Part shown: positions 25,701 through 33,028 of the stretch, in pieces | How positions within the stretch are numbered: position 1 is the first letter of the stretch | Layout of the letters: every line of letters begins with the position of its first letter | Source: an uncultured Lachnospiraceae bacterium | GTDB lineage: Bacteria; Bacillota; Clostridia; Lachnospirales; Lachnospiraceae | Direction of reading: 5' to 3' | Length of the DNA: 47,952 nucleotides | Assembly: GCA_946414885.1 (NCBI GenBank) | Contig: CAMKQH010000028.1 | Location: 1 to 47,952, forward strand | Made by a program: the position numbers and the translations under genes | The notes under the pieces: model-generated | What the model was told of the DNA's origin: nothing | The model's input: only the letters and a program-made list of their open reading frames with translations | The model's database searches: none

Positions 25701-26790
25701 CTTCCAGTGCCGCCTCAGCGTCCAGCTGTGCCTGCGTCACCTCTTCGATGATGACCTTACGGATCTCCACGTCCTCAATGTTATAATCATCAACGATCTC
25801 TTCCTGGATCTTCTTGATGAATTTGGGCTTGATCTTCCGGCGTTTCTCAGCCAGAACCGTTTCCACGTCACGCTTGTCGGTCTCAAGCAAGCTCTTGAAT
25901 ACCGCATAGTTCGTGATCAGGTTGGAATACATCTGGAAGAGGTATTCCTCATCAAATTCCAGGGAGGAATCCCGGATTTCGATGGAATATCCCACGTCGT
26001 CATAATTCTCCAGAAACTGCCAGAGAGAATAACATGCGCGGTAATGCGGATCCTTCATGATCAGGTTGGTGCGCTGGATGGGGCTTCTCACCTTTGAGCA
26101 TCCTGCCATCAACTCGCAGAAGGAGGAATTCTTTATGGCCATTACAAGTCTCCTCACGCGGTCAATGCGCATGAAGAGATTCATGTTGTCAGAATCATTT
26201 TCCACGTAGCTCTGACGATTCTTGATGGTCATTTCGATCTTATAGCCGATCTCTTCGTAAGCATCATCAATCTTTGTCTCGTAGCTTAAGCTGTCCTGCG
26301 TCTCATCGCCCGTGGACCAGAAGATCAAGTCCGTACGCTTATCGATGAAGGTTACCAGCCTCTGGATCAAATGATAGACAAAACGGTTTTCATACAAGTC
26401 ATACGTCTCATCCACCGTAACGTTCAAAATGTGCGTCGGCTGGATGTCTCCGTCATCACTGCTGGCGATAAACTGCGTGTTCATGCTCAGATGGCGCACG
26501 CTGTCTGCCGTGATCTTCTTTGCAAGTGCTACCGGCACCACTTCTTCCGTCGTCTTGATGTACCGTCTCGGTTTGTCAATGATCACCGCGATGTCATCCA
26601 GACATTCCTCAATTGCGGTGAGCCATGCTTCGTCCACCACCTTGTGCATCACCTGATGGCGCTGTTGCAACACGTTTGATCCCGCCTGGATCATCTCAAA
26701 CAGATACTGGAAATACCGGTCACGCTCAAGCGTACTGCCGATCTTGTTCACGTACTTTAAATACAAATCATTGATCGAATAATCCGCCAT
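22789..26790 (-). CDS. DUF2357-like head fused to a giant hendecad coiled coil
   Basis: The 1333-residue protein has a globular N-terminal part of about 330 residues. It includes the pattern VDETYDLYENRFVYHLIQRL (near residue 130), typical of DUF2357 proteins that pair with McrB-like ATPases. After residue 360 almost everything is coiled coil. The core, about residues 430-930, is built from 11-residue units such as EQAAAEIAEAK and EQAAAEIAQTK, with a larger duplicated block around TANAEQVRQQADAEIAQ. The C-terminal third continues as less regular helix. No PD-(D/E)xK nuclease motif was seen, unlike McrC. No signal peptide or membrane segment is present. The ATG at 26790 is preferred over an in-frame TTG two codons earlier. 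It follows the ATPase gene by 49 bases, suggesting a complex. The function is unknown; the DUF2357 call is moderately sure. Confidence 0.7.
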   Translation of the reverse strand: MADYSINDLYLKYVNKIGSTLERDRYFQYLFEMIQAGSNVLQQRHQVMHKVVDEAWLTAIEECLDDIAVIIDKPRRYIKTTEEVVPVALAKKITADSVRHLSMNTQFIASSDDGDIQPTHILNVTVDETYDLYENRFVYHLIQRLVTFIDKRTDLIFWSTGDETQDSLSYETKIDDAYEEIGYKIEMTIKNRQSYVENDSDNMNLFMRIDRVRRLVMAIKNSSFCELMAGCSKVRSPIQRTNLIMKDPHYRACYSLWQFLENYDDVGYSIEIRDSSLEFDEEYLFQMYSNLITNYAVFKSLLETDKRDVETVLAEKRRKIKPKFIKKIQEEIVDDYNIEDVEIRKVIIEEVTQAQLDAEAALEVERAERAKAEQSLEDMDAQMIELQQQVTELLMQKQAAELKAEEEERAKTEALQKASDSEAAKAAAEEETAQVKEQAAAEIAEAKEQAAAEITETKEQAAAEIAQAKEQAAAEITEAKEQAASEVAETKQAAEAAIATATANAEQVRQQADAEIAQTKEQADAEIAQTKEQAAAEIAQTKEQAEAEIAQTKEQAAAEIAEAKEQAASEVAETKQAAEAAVAAATANAEQVRQQADAEIAQAKEQAAAEIAEAKEQADAQVTEAQAQVAEAQAQIAETKQMAEAQILQIKQNAETQVLQIKQAAEAAVLAANTNAEQVKQQADAQIAETKQMADIAVEETKQMANETIAETRSKANEEIAAANAAAEEARQKAENDVNEAMRLAEETIASEKQKAEAEIAQAKEQAAAEIAETKQKAETEIAQAKEQAAAEIAETKQKAETEIAEAKELADLAVLEANENAEKTKQEAEAQIAETKQKAETEIAETKQAAETQIAEMRSKADEEIAAANAAAEEAKQKAEVDVTEAMHLAEESIAEEKKRADEQIAQAESRVAAANTQAQEAVKRADELFEENNSLKQEKNMLKQEKDLLVEQSKFMEDDLSKKLAEKEAELETAKQEASEQLSQTKREAVGLIAKTKQDAENKVAAAEKEASEKIAQVDARIAEAKEKAQKEVDAVQAQANARIAEAEKKSQTETAEAKKQADAQVAEAKEQAQAQVAEAKSQADVRIAEAEEKAKIQIAEIKEQADAQVAEAREQAERQITEVQEQANARAEEQIAQAKAEADERLAMAEEAATTRLEQTKQEIREAAAKEKADLENQLARVRKAAQEQIALAEKRGDDKAARTKQEADAKIEQMQRELDRHNNFIQEEVQIQVEKFQAQYAEKERKNKEMLAVSQKKIDDLRAQLDDASASWKDAEKRVTMLEDERDRALEKAKLAQDKADATSLSQYIFASRKAKKHYSDYDRNEDNK
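24000..25490 (-). repeat. 33-bp (11-codon) tandem repeats within the coiled-coil gene
   Basis: The DNA encoding the hendecad region repeats units of about 33 bases with variants, plus a longer duplicated block. Its mirror image gives long but spurious open frames on the plus strand. Such arrays can expand or contract by slippage, so coil length may vary between strains. Confidence 0.8.
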
Positions 26791-26839
26791 AAACAACTAC
26801 CCCCAAAGCCCATATATTGTAATGCGCAAACCCCTGTCA

Positions 26840-28510
26840 TTAATAGAAATTCTGAATTCTGGTCAGGTATGCCCTGCTGTCTTCCATCTTTGTCTTTCCG
26901 AAAGTCTTGTCAACGTATTCGATGAGTTCCTTGATCTCATCACGCACAAAGGATACGTTCAAGCTCTCAAACTTCTTCAAAACCTTACGCGCAACGATGT
27001 AATCCAATCCATCGATCTCCGTGCCGCCGCATGCCACGTATACGGGAATGAAATCGTACATCTGCTTGATGATACGGTTACCAAATGCAAGCTTGAATCG
27101 CGTCTGCAGATACAGATCGAGACGGTTCATCTTCTCCATGGTTGCATCGCTGATCGGATAATCACGCTTTGCCTGCTCAAAGAGCGCCTGCAAGTGCATG
27201 AAAGAAATACTACATGCAGGATACGGCTCACATTCAAACGTATTTGCACGATCGTTAAGTTCAATGGGAATTGCACGGTCGTAAACCTTATCCGTGATGG
27301 TGAAGGTGGAATCATCGTTATTTGCCGTACCGACAAACCATACGCTTTCGGATACCATGATCTTGCCGTCCACGACGTGTGCGGGGTCCTTCGGCCATCC
27401 GGTGGGAACCAGGTCGATCACCCACTCATCATGACTGGGCATTTCCAATACGGACAGCATTTCCGCGAAATAGTACTCGATACGCGCCAGGTTCATCTCG
27501 TCAAGTACGATCAGGCTGGGATCATCGCGATACGTCGCCTCGTACAAGGCCCTCAAAAACTCCGTCTCATTAAAGCGCTTGGAGAATTCATTAAAGTAAC
27601 CAAGCAGCTCCGTGCGGTCCCTGTAGGAAGGCTGTACGGAAACGATGGTGGACGGATTTCCCATGTAACGGCTAAAGGAGTAAGGAAGACTCGTTTTACC
27701 GGTACCGGAAATACCTTCCAGGATCAAAAGCTTGCTGGCTGCCATGCCCGCCACAAAACGTCTTACGACTTCAGGTGAGTAATACAGCTTCATCTGGCTT
27801 GCGGCATAAAGCCTAAATCCTTCCGTGAACTGTTGCAGCGTAATGGAATCGTCATATTGCGGCTTCACGTAATCTGCATATTTTTGATCCACGAGAGTGA
27901 GCTTCGGGAAACGGATCGCCTTGATCTGCGTCGTATCCTCCGACATGTCCTTCTCCACCGTGATGGTGCCAAGACGCTTGCCCTCTCCCACGTTCTCCAC
28001 GTTGACGTCAGCTCCACTGGGCATCGCTTCGCCGTTAGGTCCATACTCCGGTGCAACGCCGCCGGTCACGTTTCCTACGGTGTGCAACTTGTCATCCGTC
28101 AGCGCGGAAGCGCCCATGTAAGGGATTCTCTCCGTTCCGCCCATGGCGTTAACCTTAAGTGCAAGAAGCTTATTCTTCTCATCGATCAGGTCGAGCACCT
28201 GCTTATTCAGACGACCAATCTCGCGATACAACGTCGAATTATCCTCATGATCTGCCTTGAGCCGGAGGTTAAGATACCAATGCCGCGCCAAGAGCACCAC
28301 GATCAATACCGGAATGGCAATTAGGATCAGCGCCAAAAGCAGCGCCAAAATCTTTGCCGGTGCTGACAGCGTCCAAAAGTAACTGCCAAAGATCGCCGCA
28401 TATTCTGCCCACCCCGTAAATAATAGCCGGAATAATGCCACAAAACACTGCGCTATGTTATAGATGATCTTCGCTATCAGTTCGTATGCCAGTTTTAAGA
28501 ATTCACTCAT
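26840..28510 (-). CDS. Membrane-anchored McrB-like AAA+ ATPase
   Basis: The 556-residue protein has hydrophobic stretches at about residues 13-32 and 51-75, then a helical linker and an ATPase domain from about residue 235. Walker A is G266-ISGTGK-T273. Walker B is LIVLDE (333-338), continuing MNLARIEYYFAEML as in McrB and related AAA+ proteins. A sensor-like WFVGTANNDDSTF lies near residue 397. McrB-type motors normally work on DNA with a nuclease partner. Here the enzyme is membrane-tethered and encoded between a signal peptidase and a coiled-coil protein with a DUF2357-like head. The ATG at 28510 overlaps the signal peptidase stop by 8 bases, indicating coupled translation; the frame is open further upstream only because it overlaps that gene. 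Confidence 0.82.
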   Translation of the reverse strand: MSEFLKLAYELIAKIIYNIAQCFVALFRLLFTGWAEYAAIFGSYFWTLSAPAKILALLLALILIAIPVLIVVLLARHWYLNLRLKADHEDNSTLYREIGRLNKQVLDLIDEKNKLLALKVNAMGGTERIPYMGASALTDDKLHTVGNVTGGVAPEYGPNGEAMPSGADVNVENVGEGKRLGTITVEKDMSEDTTQIKAIRFPKLTLVDQKYADYVKPQYDDSITLQQFTEGFRLYAASQMKLYYSPEVVRRFVAGMAASKLLILEGISGTGKTSLPYSFSRYMGNPSTIVSVQPSYRDRTELLGYFNEFSKRFNETEFLRALYEATYRDDPSLIVLDEMNLARIEYYFAEMLSVLEMPSHDEWVIDLVPTGWPKDPAHVVDGKIMVSESVWFVGTANNDDSTFTITDKVYDRAIPIELNDRANTFECEPYPACSISFMHLQALFEQAKRDYPISDATMEKMNRLDLYLQTRFKLAFGNRIIKQMYDFIPVYVACGGTEIDGLDYIVARKVLKKFESLNVSFVRDEIKELIEYVDKTFGKTKMEDSRAYLTRIQNFY

Positions 28511-29207
28511 CCGCCTTCGTCCCTTCTGCTTGTGCCAGTTTTGCTTCTGCCTCTTCCTTGATGCGCTTAGCTTCGGCCAGGGCTGCCTCTGCTTCTGCCA
28601 GCTTTGCTGCCGCCTCAGATTCCTTCTGTGCAACGTCCGTTGCTTCCTCTGCGGCAATGGCCTTCTTCAGATTGATGCTGACCATGATCAGGTGATATAC
28701 CTGATAGATGAAGAACAGCAACATCGGGAGAACGATCACCAGAAGGAAACCGGTACTGCTGGACAGGAAGGTCATAAACCTGCCCATGGCAGGAAGCCTC
28801 GTCACGTACTTACCTACAATGTCACCGTCCGAGATCATGTGCGTGTCGGCCATGGCATTGTTGTCACCCTTGGTGGTATAGCTTCTGGCTACTCCATTGT
28901 CCACAATGCTGATAATGCGGTGCGTATTCAATGCGAACTCATTATTGATGATGGTGTGAAACGTAATGACGTCACCCTCAACCAGCTTCTTAACGTCACA
29001 AGCCTTAATAATGATCAGGTCGCCTTCATTAAAGGTTGGCGCCATGGACGGCGACTTAACGATCAAAGGCGTATATCCCGCAACGCGTGACACGCTCTTT
29101 TCATCCCTGGTCGCAAGCGTCGTAAACGTGAACAACGCCATGATTAGAATGATCGCCCATAGTAATACGCTTAATAAAATCTCCGCTGCTTTTTTCACTG
29201 TTTTCAT
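28503..29207 (-). CDS. SipW-type signal peptidase with coiled-coil tail
   Basis: The 234-residue membrane protein is a second ER/SipW-class signal peptidase. It has an N-terminal hydrophobic segment, catalytic Ser in VKSPSMAPTFNEGD, catalytic His in LNTHRIISI, the Asp region TTKGDNNAMAD, and a second hydrophobic segment (GFLLVIVLPMLLFFIYQVY). The cytoplasmic tail of about 55 residues is a charged helix with units such as AEAEAALAEAKRIKEEAEAK, similar in style to the coiled-coil partner gene in this operon. Its stop overlaps the ATPase start. The ATG at 29207 follows GGGAGA. Two distinct SipW-type enzymes in one operon imply that they act on different substrate sets or at different sites. Confidence 0.88.
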   Translation of the reverse strand: MKTVKKAAEILLSVLLWAIILIMALFTFTTLATRDEKSVSRVAGYTPLIVKSPSMAPTFNEGDLIIIKACDVKKLVEGDVITFHTIINNEFALNTHRIISIVDNGVARSYTTKGDNNAMADTHMISDGDIVGKYVTRLPAMGRFMTFLSSSTGFLLVIVLPMLLFFIYQVYHLIMVSINLKKAIAAEEATDVAQKESEAAAKLAEAEAALAEAKRIKEEAEAKLAQAEGTKADE

Positions 29208-29237
29208 ACCCGCTGTCTCCCTCACGCGATTAGTTTA

Positions 29238-30038
29238 TTATCTGGATCCGTCCAAAATCTTGTGGTTTTCATCCGTTCCCACAAATCTCAAGCTAATGCT
29301 GTAATCCGCCTTTCGAAGCTGATCGGTGCATTCCGGATCTGTTCCCTCAAGCCATACCCGCAGGATCACGGGCTTATTCTCATATTTCTTTGCCCAAAAG
29401 AGCTGGTTGTTTTCACTCAGTTTCATGTGCTCGCCGTCACTTAATCCAAAGGTTTTCACCTTTCCCTTTTCCGTGGCGGCGTCTCCCATTCCGGGATCGT
29501 ACACAAAGGTGTTGCCGTCTACGGTAAAGCTGATCCTCATTGCTTCCGGCAAGTTCTTGTTGGAGGAGGATATCCCCGTTCCATTTTTCTGGCCTTCGCC
29601 GTTGGCGCTGGTAAGATGGATCAGCATGTCGTCCGTCGCCATAAAGTGTAGCGTAAACTCCAGGTACGAACCGCTCTTATCCGAAACTACCGTTCCGTCC
29701 TCAAACTTGAAGGTCTTGTAATCCGAGGTAGTTACGGGCTCCAATGGAACCGTCCTCATGTCAAACCCTTTGTCCTTCTTGATCCGATCCGCGATCTGCC
29801 CAAAATTCAAGGTTTTAACGTAATCCTCGTATTTTTCGTGCGGATCCAGGTCGAACCGGAGATTCGTTCCGGAAGTCACTTCCATTCCCATGCTGTAGAC
29901 CTTCGTGAAATTCGCGATGGTAAACCATGCCACGGAGGCTGCCACAATGCTTGTAAGCGCGATGAGCGCCAAGAGAATGGATACGTATAATCTTTTTGCT
30001 TCCGGACTCTTTTCTTTCTTACGTTTCTTTTCTCCCAT
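29238..30038 (-). CDS. SipW-type exported subunit with LEGTD motif
   Basis: The 266-residue protein has a basic start (GEKKRKKEKSPEAKRLYV), a hydrophobic segment, and then AASVAWFTIANFTKVYSM, a SipW-cognate signal. The C-terminal part has VILRVWLEGTDPECTDQL followed by a strand SLRFVGTDEN, including the conserved Cys. The start at 30038 is chosen because GGGGGCGAATTG precedes it and it overlaps the previous stop codon by one base (TGATG); an upstream in-frame extension would overlap the neighbouring gene by 90 bases. It is the fourth gene of the operon and immediately precedes the coiled-coil-tailed signal peptidase. Confidence 0.8.
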   Translation of the reverse strand: MGEKKRKKEKSPEAKRLYVSILLALIALTSIVAASVAWFTIANFTKVYSMGMEVTSGTNLRFDLDPHEKYEDYVKTLNFGQIADRIKKDKGFDMRTVPLEPVTTSDYKTFKFEDGTVVSDKSGSYLEFTLHFMATDDMLIHLTSANGEGQKNGTGISSSNKNLPEAMRISFTVDGNTFVYDPGMGDAATEKGKVKTFGLSDGEHMKLSENNQLFWAKKYENKPVILRVWLEGTDPECTDQLRKADYSISLRFVGTDENHKILDGSR

Positions 30039-30955
30039 CAATTCGCCCCCTCTGTCAATACGCCATAGAAGGCCAAGTGCAGATTCAAAGAATCCAGTTT
30101 TGTCACGTCCGAGCAATCCGGATCGCAACCCTCCAGATAAAAGTATACGTCAACCGCATAAATGCGATTTAATTCCATCATGATCAGGGGTTCGACGGAT
30201 GCATTTCCGGATAGCCCGTCATCTCCCACCATAAACCTTGCCATCGGCAGGGAGGGGTCTCCTGCAATCTGCATGGGATCCGTTGATCCGTTGATCACCT
30301 GCCCCGGCTTGACTTCCGTCCCGTTCAGCACGGCGTTGGAAATCTGCTGTGCCGCCGGATTATTAGACTCGCTCAGCCTCAGAATTCTGGTGTTGCCCCC
30401 GTCGAAAAGCAATCCCAGTCTTGCCGCGTTTACAACGTACCCGTTCACGTTCTGTGCAAAGTTTCCGCCGGCGGATTCGGCTCCGTCCAGGTAAAGCGCC
30501 AGCTTTCCGCCCTCATGCCCCTGTGCTGCCGCCTTTAGGTATACTCTGCCGTGATAAACATATTTCTCACCAACGATCTTTTCGAAATGAATTGCCTTTC
30601 CGTCCACGGTCCCCGCATTGGTGACAAACGTCCGCAGGTCCGCGGTGGATACCGGCATCAGCATCTCCGAACTGGAAGCATTCACCTGCACCAAGGCCGC
30701 TTCGCTTCCCGCCTTGAACCCGTCTCCCGCCGTGGAACTGATCTGCAATTCCACGGTGTCCGTGCCGGACCGTCCCTCCACCCGGTTCGTATTCACGATG
30801 CTGTTGGAGGAGAACCACGCATACGTTGCTGCCGAGAACGTAAGCAGCGCCGCAAGAATGGTGACGCAAGTATAAATGCTTTTCAAGATACTGCCGATTC
30901 CCAAGGATTTTTCCTTCTCTTCACGAACGGATTTTTCTTCTTTAACTTCGCCCAC
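30038..30955 (-). CDS. SipW-type exported subunit with LEGCD motif
   Basis: The 305-residue precursor has a charged start, a hydrophobic segment and SAATYAWFSSNSIVNTNRVE, a clean SipW-cognate cleavage region. The mature protein is beta-rich in appearance. The C-terminal signature is VDVYFYLEGCDPDCSDVTKL, with two Cys residues three apart, then strands ending LAFYGVLTEG. The GTG start at 30955 has AGGAGG 6 bases away. It overlaps the next gene by one base, so stoichiometric translation is likely. Confidence 0.8.
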   Translation of the reverse strand: MGEVKEEKSVREEKEKSLGIGSILKSIYTCVTILAALLTFSAATYAWFSSNSIVNTNRVEGRSGTDTVELQISSTAGDGFKAGSEAALVQVNASSSEMLMPVSTADLRTFVTNAGTVDGKAIHFEKIVGEKYVYHGRVYLKAAAQGHEGGKLALYLDGAESAGGNFAQNVNGYVVNAARLGLLFDGGNTRILRLSESNNPAAQQISNAVLNGTEVKPGQVINGSTDPMQIAGDPSLPMARFMVGDDGLSGNASVEPLIMMELNRIYAVDVYFYLEGCDPDCSDVTKLDSLNLHLAFYGVLTEGAN

Positions 30956-31008
30956 GCTTCTCCTCCTTTCCCGGATGCCTTATCCGAAAATAATCTTACG
31001 TCAGATCG

Positions 31009-31848
31009 TTACTTCGCAGTCACTCCTGCAAAGGATAACTGAAGGATGGCCTCTTTATCCTGTACGTTGTTGATGCAGTTCTCGTCACAACCCTCCAGGT
31101 ACAGCCAATACTCTACGACCGCAACTTCGTTTGCACTGATGGTGCACAACGGTTTTCTGCCTGCCATGGGTAATCTCTGTGCTCCCGTCACTGCGAAATA
31201 ATCCGAAAGACCCTGCGCGGGATCAGCCTTGAAATTGGGCGATCCGTCCGCCGCCACGGAACCTACGACGACGTTCTTTTCCGTCGTCGTCCAGATTGCC
31301 TCAGCCTTGGATACGTCTCCCATTTCATTTAACGAAAAGATATATTGGGAAGTGCCTGCCTCCGTCTTGAACCGGATGCCCAGCCTAAGCGCCGCCAGCA
31401 TTTGCCCGCCATTCCCAAAATCCAAGCCTTCGCGATTGAAATATACGTTGCAGTCATCCTTTAAGCTTTTCAGATAGATGGTTCCGTGAATGGTATGATC
31501 TCCGATCAAATTGTTTCCGTCCGTAAAACGAGTGGAGATTCCCTCCCGGTTTTGTTGATTTGCAACGTAAAAATGCTCTAAGTCCGCCGTGGAGACCGGC
31601 TCGAGATCACCGCTCACGCTCTGCGGCAAAACGCACGTCACTTCAAATTCCGCATCCGGATTTGCATCTGCATTCGGCCGTGCCGAGATTAAAAGTGCCA
31701 CCTCGCCGTCGCTGATCGTGCTGCTGATGGGCTCCACGTTTGTCGCGGGATTGAAGGTAAACCACGCAAACGTTGCCCCCGCTACCGTCAACAGGGAAAG
31801 AAGAACCCAGATGACGGAAATCCATATGGTGAATGATTTTTTCTTCAT
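31009..31848 (-). CDS. SipW-type exported subunit with LEGCD motif
   Basis: The 279-residue precursor starts MKKKSFTIWISVIWVLL and reaches AGATFAWFTFNPATNVEP, the SipW-type cleavage region. The exported part has one other Cys (TCVLPQ). It ends with VEYWLYLEGCDENCINNV followed by LQLSFAGVTAK, the signature shared with its neighbours. GGAGG precedes the ATG. It lies 14 bases after the first gene and 53 bases before the third in the operon. It is most similar in layout to the 30038 and 31863 proteins, which suggests a set of duplicated minor or tip subunits. Confidence 0.8.
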   Translation of the reverse strand: MKKKSFTIWISVIWVLLSLLTVAGATFAWFTFNPATNVEPISSTISDGEVALLISARPNADANPDAEFEVTCVLPQSVSGDLEPVSTADLEHFYVANQQNREGISTRFTDGNNLIGDHTIHGTIYLKSLKDDCNVYFNREGLDFGNGGQMLAALRLGIRFKTEAGTSQYIFSLNEMGDVSKAEAIWTTTEKNVVVGSVAADGSPNFKADPAQGLSDYFAVTGAQRLPMAGRKPLCTISANEVAVVEYWLYLEGCDENCINNVQDKEAILQLSFAGVTAK

Positions 31849-31862
31849 CCCGTCACCTCCGT

Positions 31863-32786
31863 CTAGCCTTCAGTCGTCTTTCCCGCAAAAGAAAGAGCTA
31901 TCTTATTCAACATTTTTCCAACCAGATTGTTGTAACAGTCCTTATCGCACCCTTCCAGCCAAACGTAAACGTCGACTTGAACGGGAAGTCCGTAACCGCC
32001 GTCCGCTCCGCCCTCCAGTTCAAACATTGCAAGCGACTGATCCGTCACGGTCGTGATACCCGTATTGGTGTCATACTGGCAGAAGTTCGCTGCCGTGTAC
32101 AAATGTTCCATGGGGATCGTCGTTCCGTCCGTCTTGGAGGAATCCAGAACGTATCCATCTTCTCCCGTTGCCGTATTATAATGTGCCTGGGGATTGTTTT
32201 CCTCGTTGATGGCGAACACGTACTCCTTTACGGCAGGTTGATCCTTCCCGGGATCATGGATCACAAAACCGATCCGGATTGCAGTGGAAATGGGATTATT
32301 GGGATCGTCGTCCTCAAAACCAATGTTGGAGAGATAAATCATTTGCTTATCGCCTCCGACGCGTACGTAAAGCGTCGTCTTGTAATAATCATTGGTCTCT
32401 ACTTCGCCAAAGAGGATGGCTCGCCTGTCCTTCATGTATCCTTCCTGCGTAAATTCCGTCACCTTTTGGAATCCGCCCAGAATCCGGTCAGTTGACACGG
32501 GATGCAGGGCACCGTGGAATTCATCCATCAGCGCGGAGCTTCCGTACTCACCGTCATACTGATTACTGATCTGGAGGCTACTGCCCGTGCCTACGGCCAT
32601 GCGAATATTAGAAGTCTTCGCTCCCGTCTGGTAAATATACCAGGCAAACGTTACCGTCACCAGGGAGGAAAAGGATACCAGCAAAACGATGGCCGTAATC
32701 AAAAGCCGAAATCGCATGCGGTTTTTGGAAACTTTCTGCTTCCCATTTGGCCTGGTTTCAGCGCCATTTTCGCCAATGGTCTTCAT
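31863..32786 (-). CDS. SipW-type exported subunit, first gene of the operon
   Basis: The 307-residue precursor has a hydrophilic start of about 25 residues, the hydrophobic segment LLITAIVLLVSFSSLV and TVTFAWYIYQTGAKTSNIRM, a SipW-cognate pattern. The C-terminal signature is VDVYVWLEGCDKDCYNNL, then IALSFAGKTTEG. The start follows AAGGAGGAG. It is the promoter-proximal gene after a leader of about 85 bases. It belongs to the same family as the following three subunit genes. Confidence 0.8.
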   Translation of the reverse strand: MKTIGENGAETRPNGKQKVSKNRMRFRLLITAIVLLVSFSSLVTVTFAWYIYQTGAKTSNIRMAVGTGSSLQISNQYDGEYGSSALMDEFHGALHPVSTDRILGGFQKVTEFTQEGYMKDRRAILFGEVETNDYYKTTLYVRVGGDKQMIYLSNIGFEDDDPNNPISTAIRIGFVIHDPGKDQPAVKEYVFAINEENNPQAHYNTATGEDGYVLDSSKTDGTTIPMEHLYTAANFCQYDTNTGITTVTDQSLAMFELEGGADGGYGLPVQVDVYVWLEGCDKDCYNNLVGKMLNKIALSFAGKTTEG

Positions 32787-32875
32787 AGCCGTCTCCTCCT
32801 TTCCTGCTCAATTTTTTTTATATAATTGTTATCGACGTGGCTCCCCCCTGAGTATAGTCTCCCATATTTACCGAT

Positions 32876-32904
32876 ATTTTAGCACAATTTCTGTCATTAT
32901 TCAA
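32876..32904 (-). promoter_or_regulatory. Promoter of the ten-gene surface-fibre operon
   Basis: On the minus strand, TTGAAT (32899-32904) and TAAAAT (32876-32881) are separated by 17 bases, with TGC immediately before the -10 as an extended element. The predicted start is near 32869. No gene or terminator interrupts the downstream run to 20227. Confidence 0.65.
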
Positions 32905-32977
32905 GCATTTTGCCAAATATTCCACTGTTTTCGCGCATATTATTGTCAGATAATAACAAAGCCCGCACGTCCGCCGC

Positions 32978-33012
32978 AAAAAAAGCGGCTTGTCCAATGA
33001 CCAGCCGCCTTA
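32978..33012 (-). terminator. Terminator of the argS operon
   Basis: On the minus strand, GGCGGCTGGTC and GACAAGCCGC form a stem followed by seven T. It lies 17 bases after the prepilin-peptidase-like stop and isolates the surface operon from argS. Confidence 0.85.
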
Positions 33013-33028
33013 AAGCAAGATAATGCAA

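Noticed and set aside
22789..28510. Type IV McrBC restriction system
   Set aside because: The ATPase motifs fit McrB, but no nuclease or DNA-recognition domain is seen, the ATPase is membrane-anchored, and the context is protein export.
28511..28657. N-terminal extension of the McrB-like ATPase
   Set aside because: The open frame continues upstream, but it overlaps the signal peptidase tail in another frame and is Arg/Gln-rich. The ATG at 28510 gives a sensible membrane protein start.
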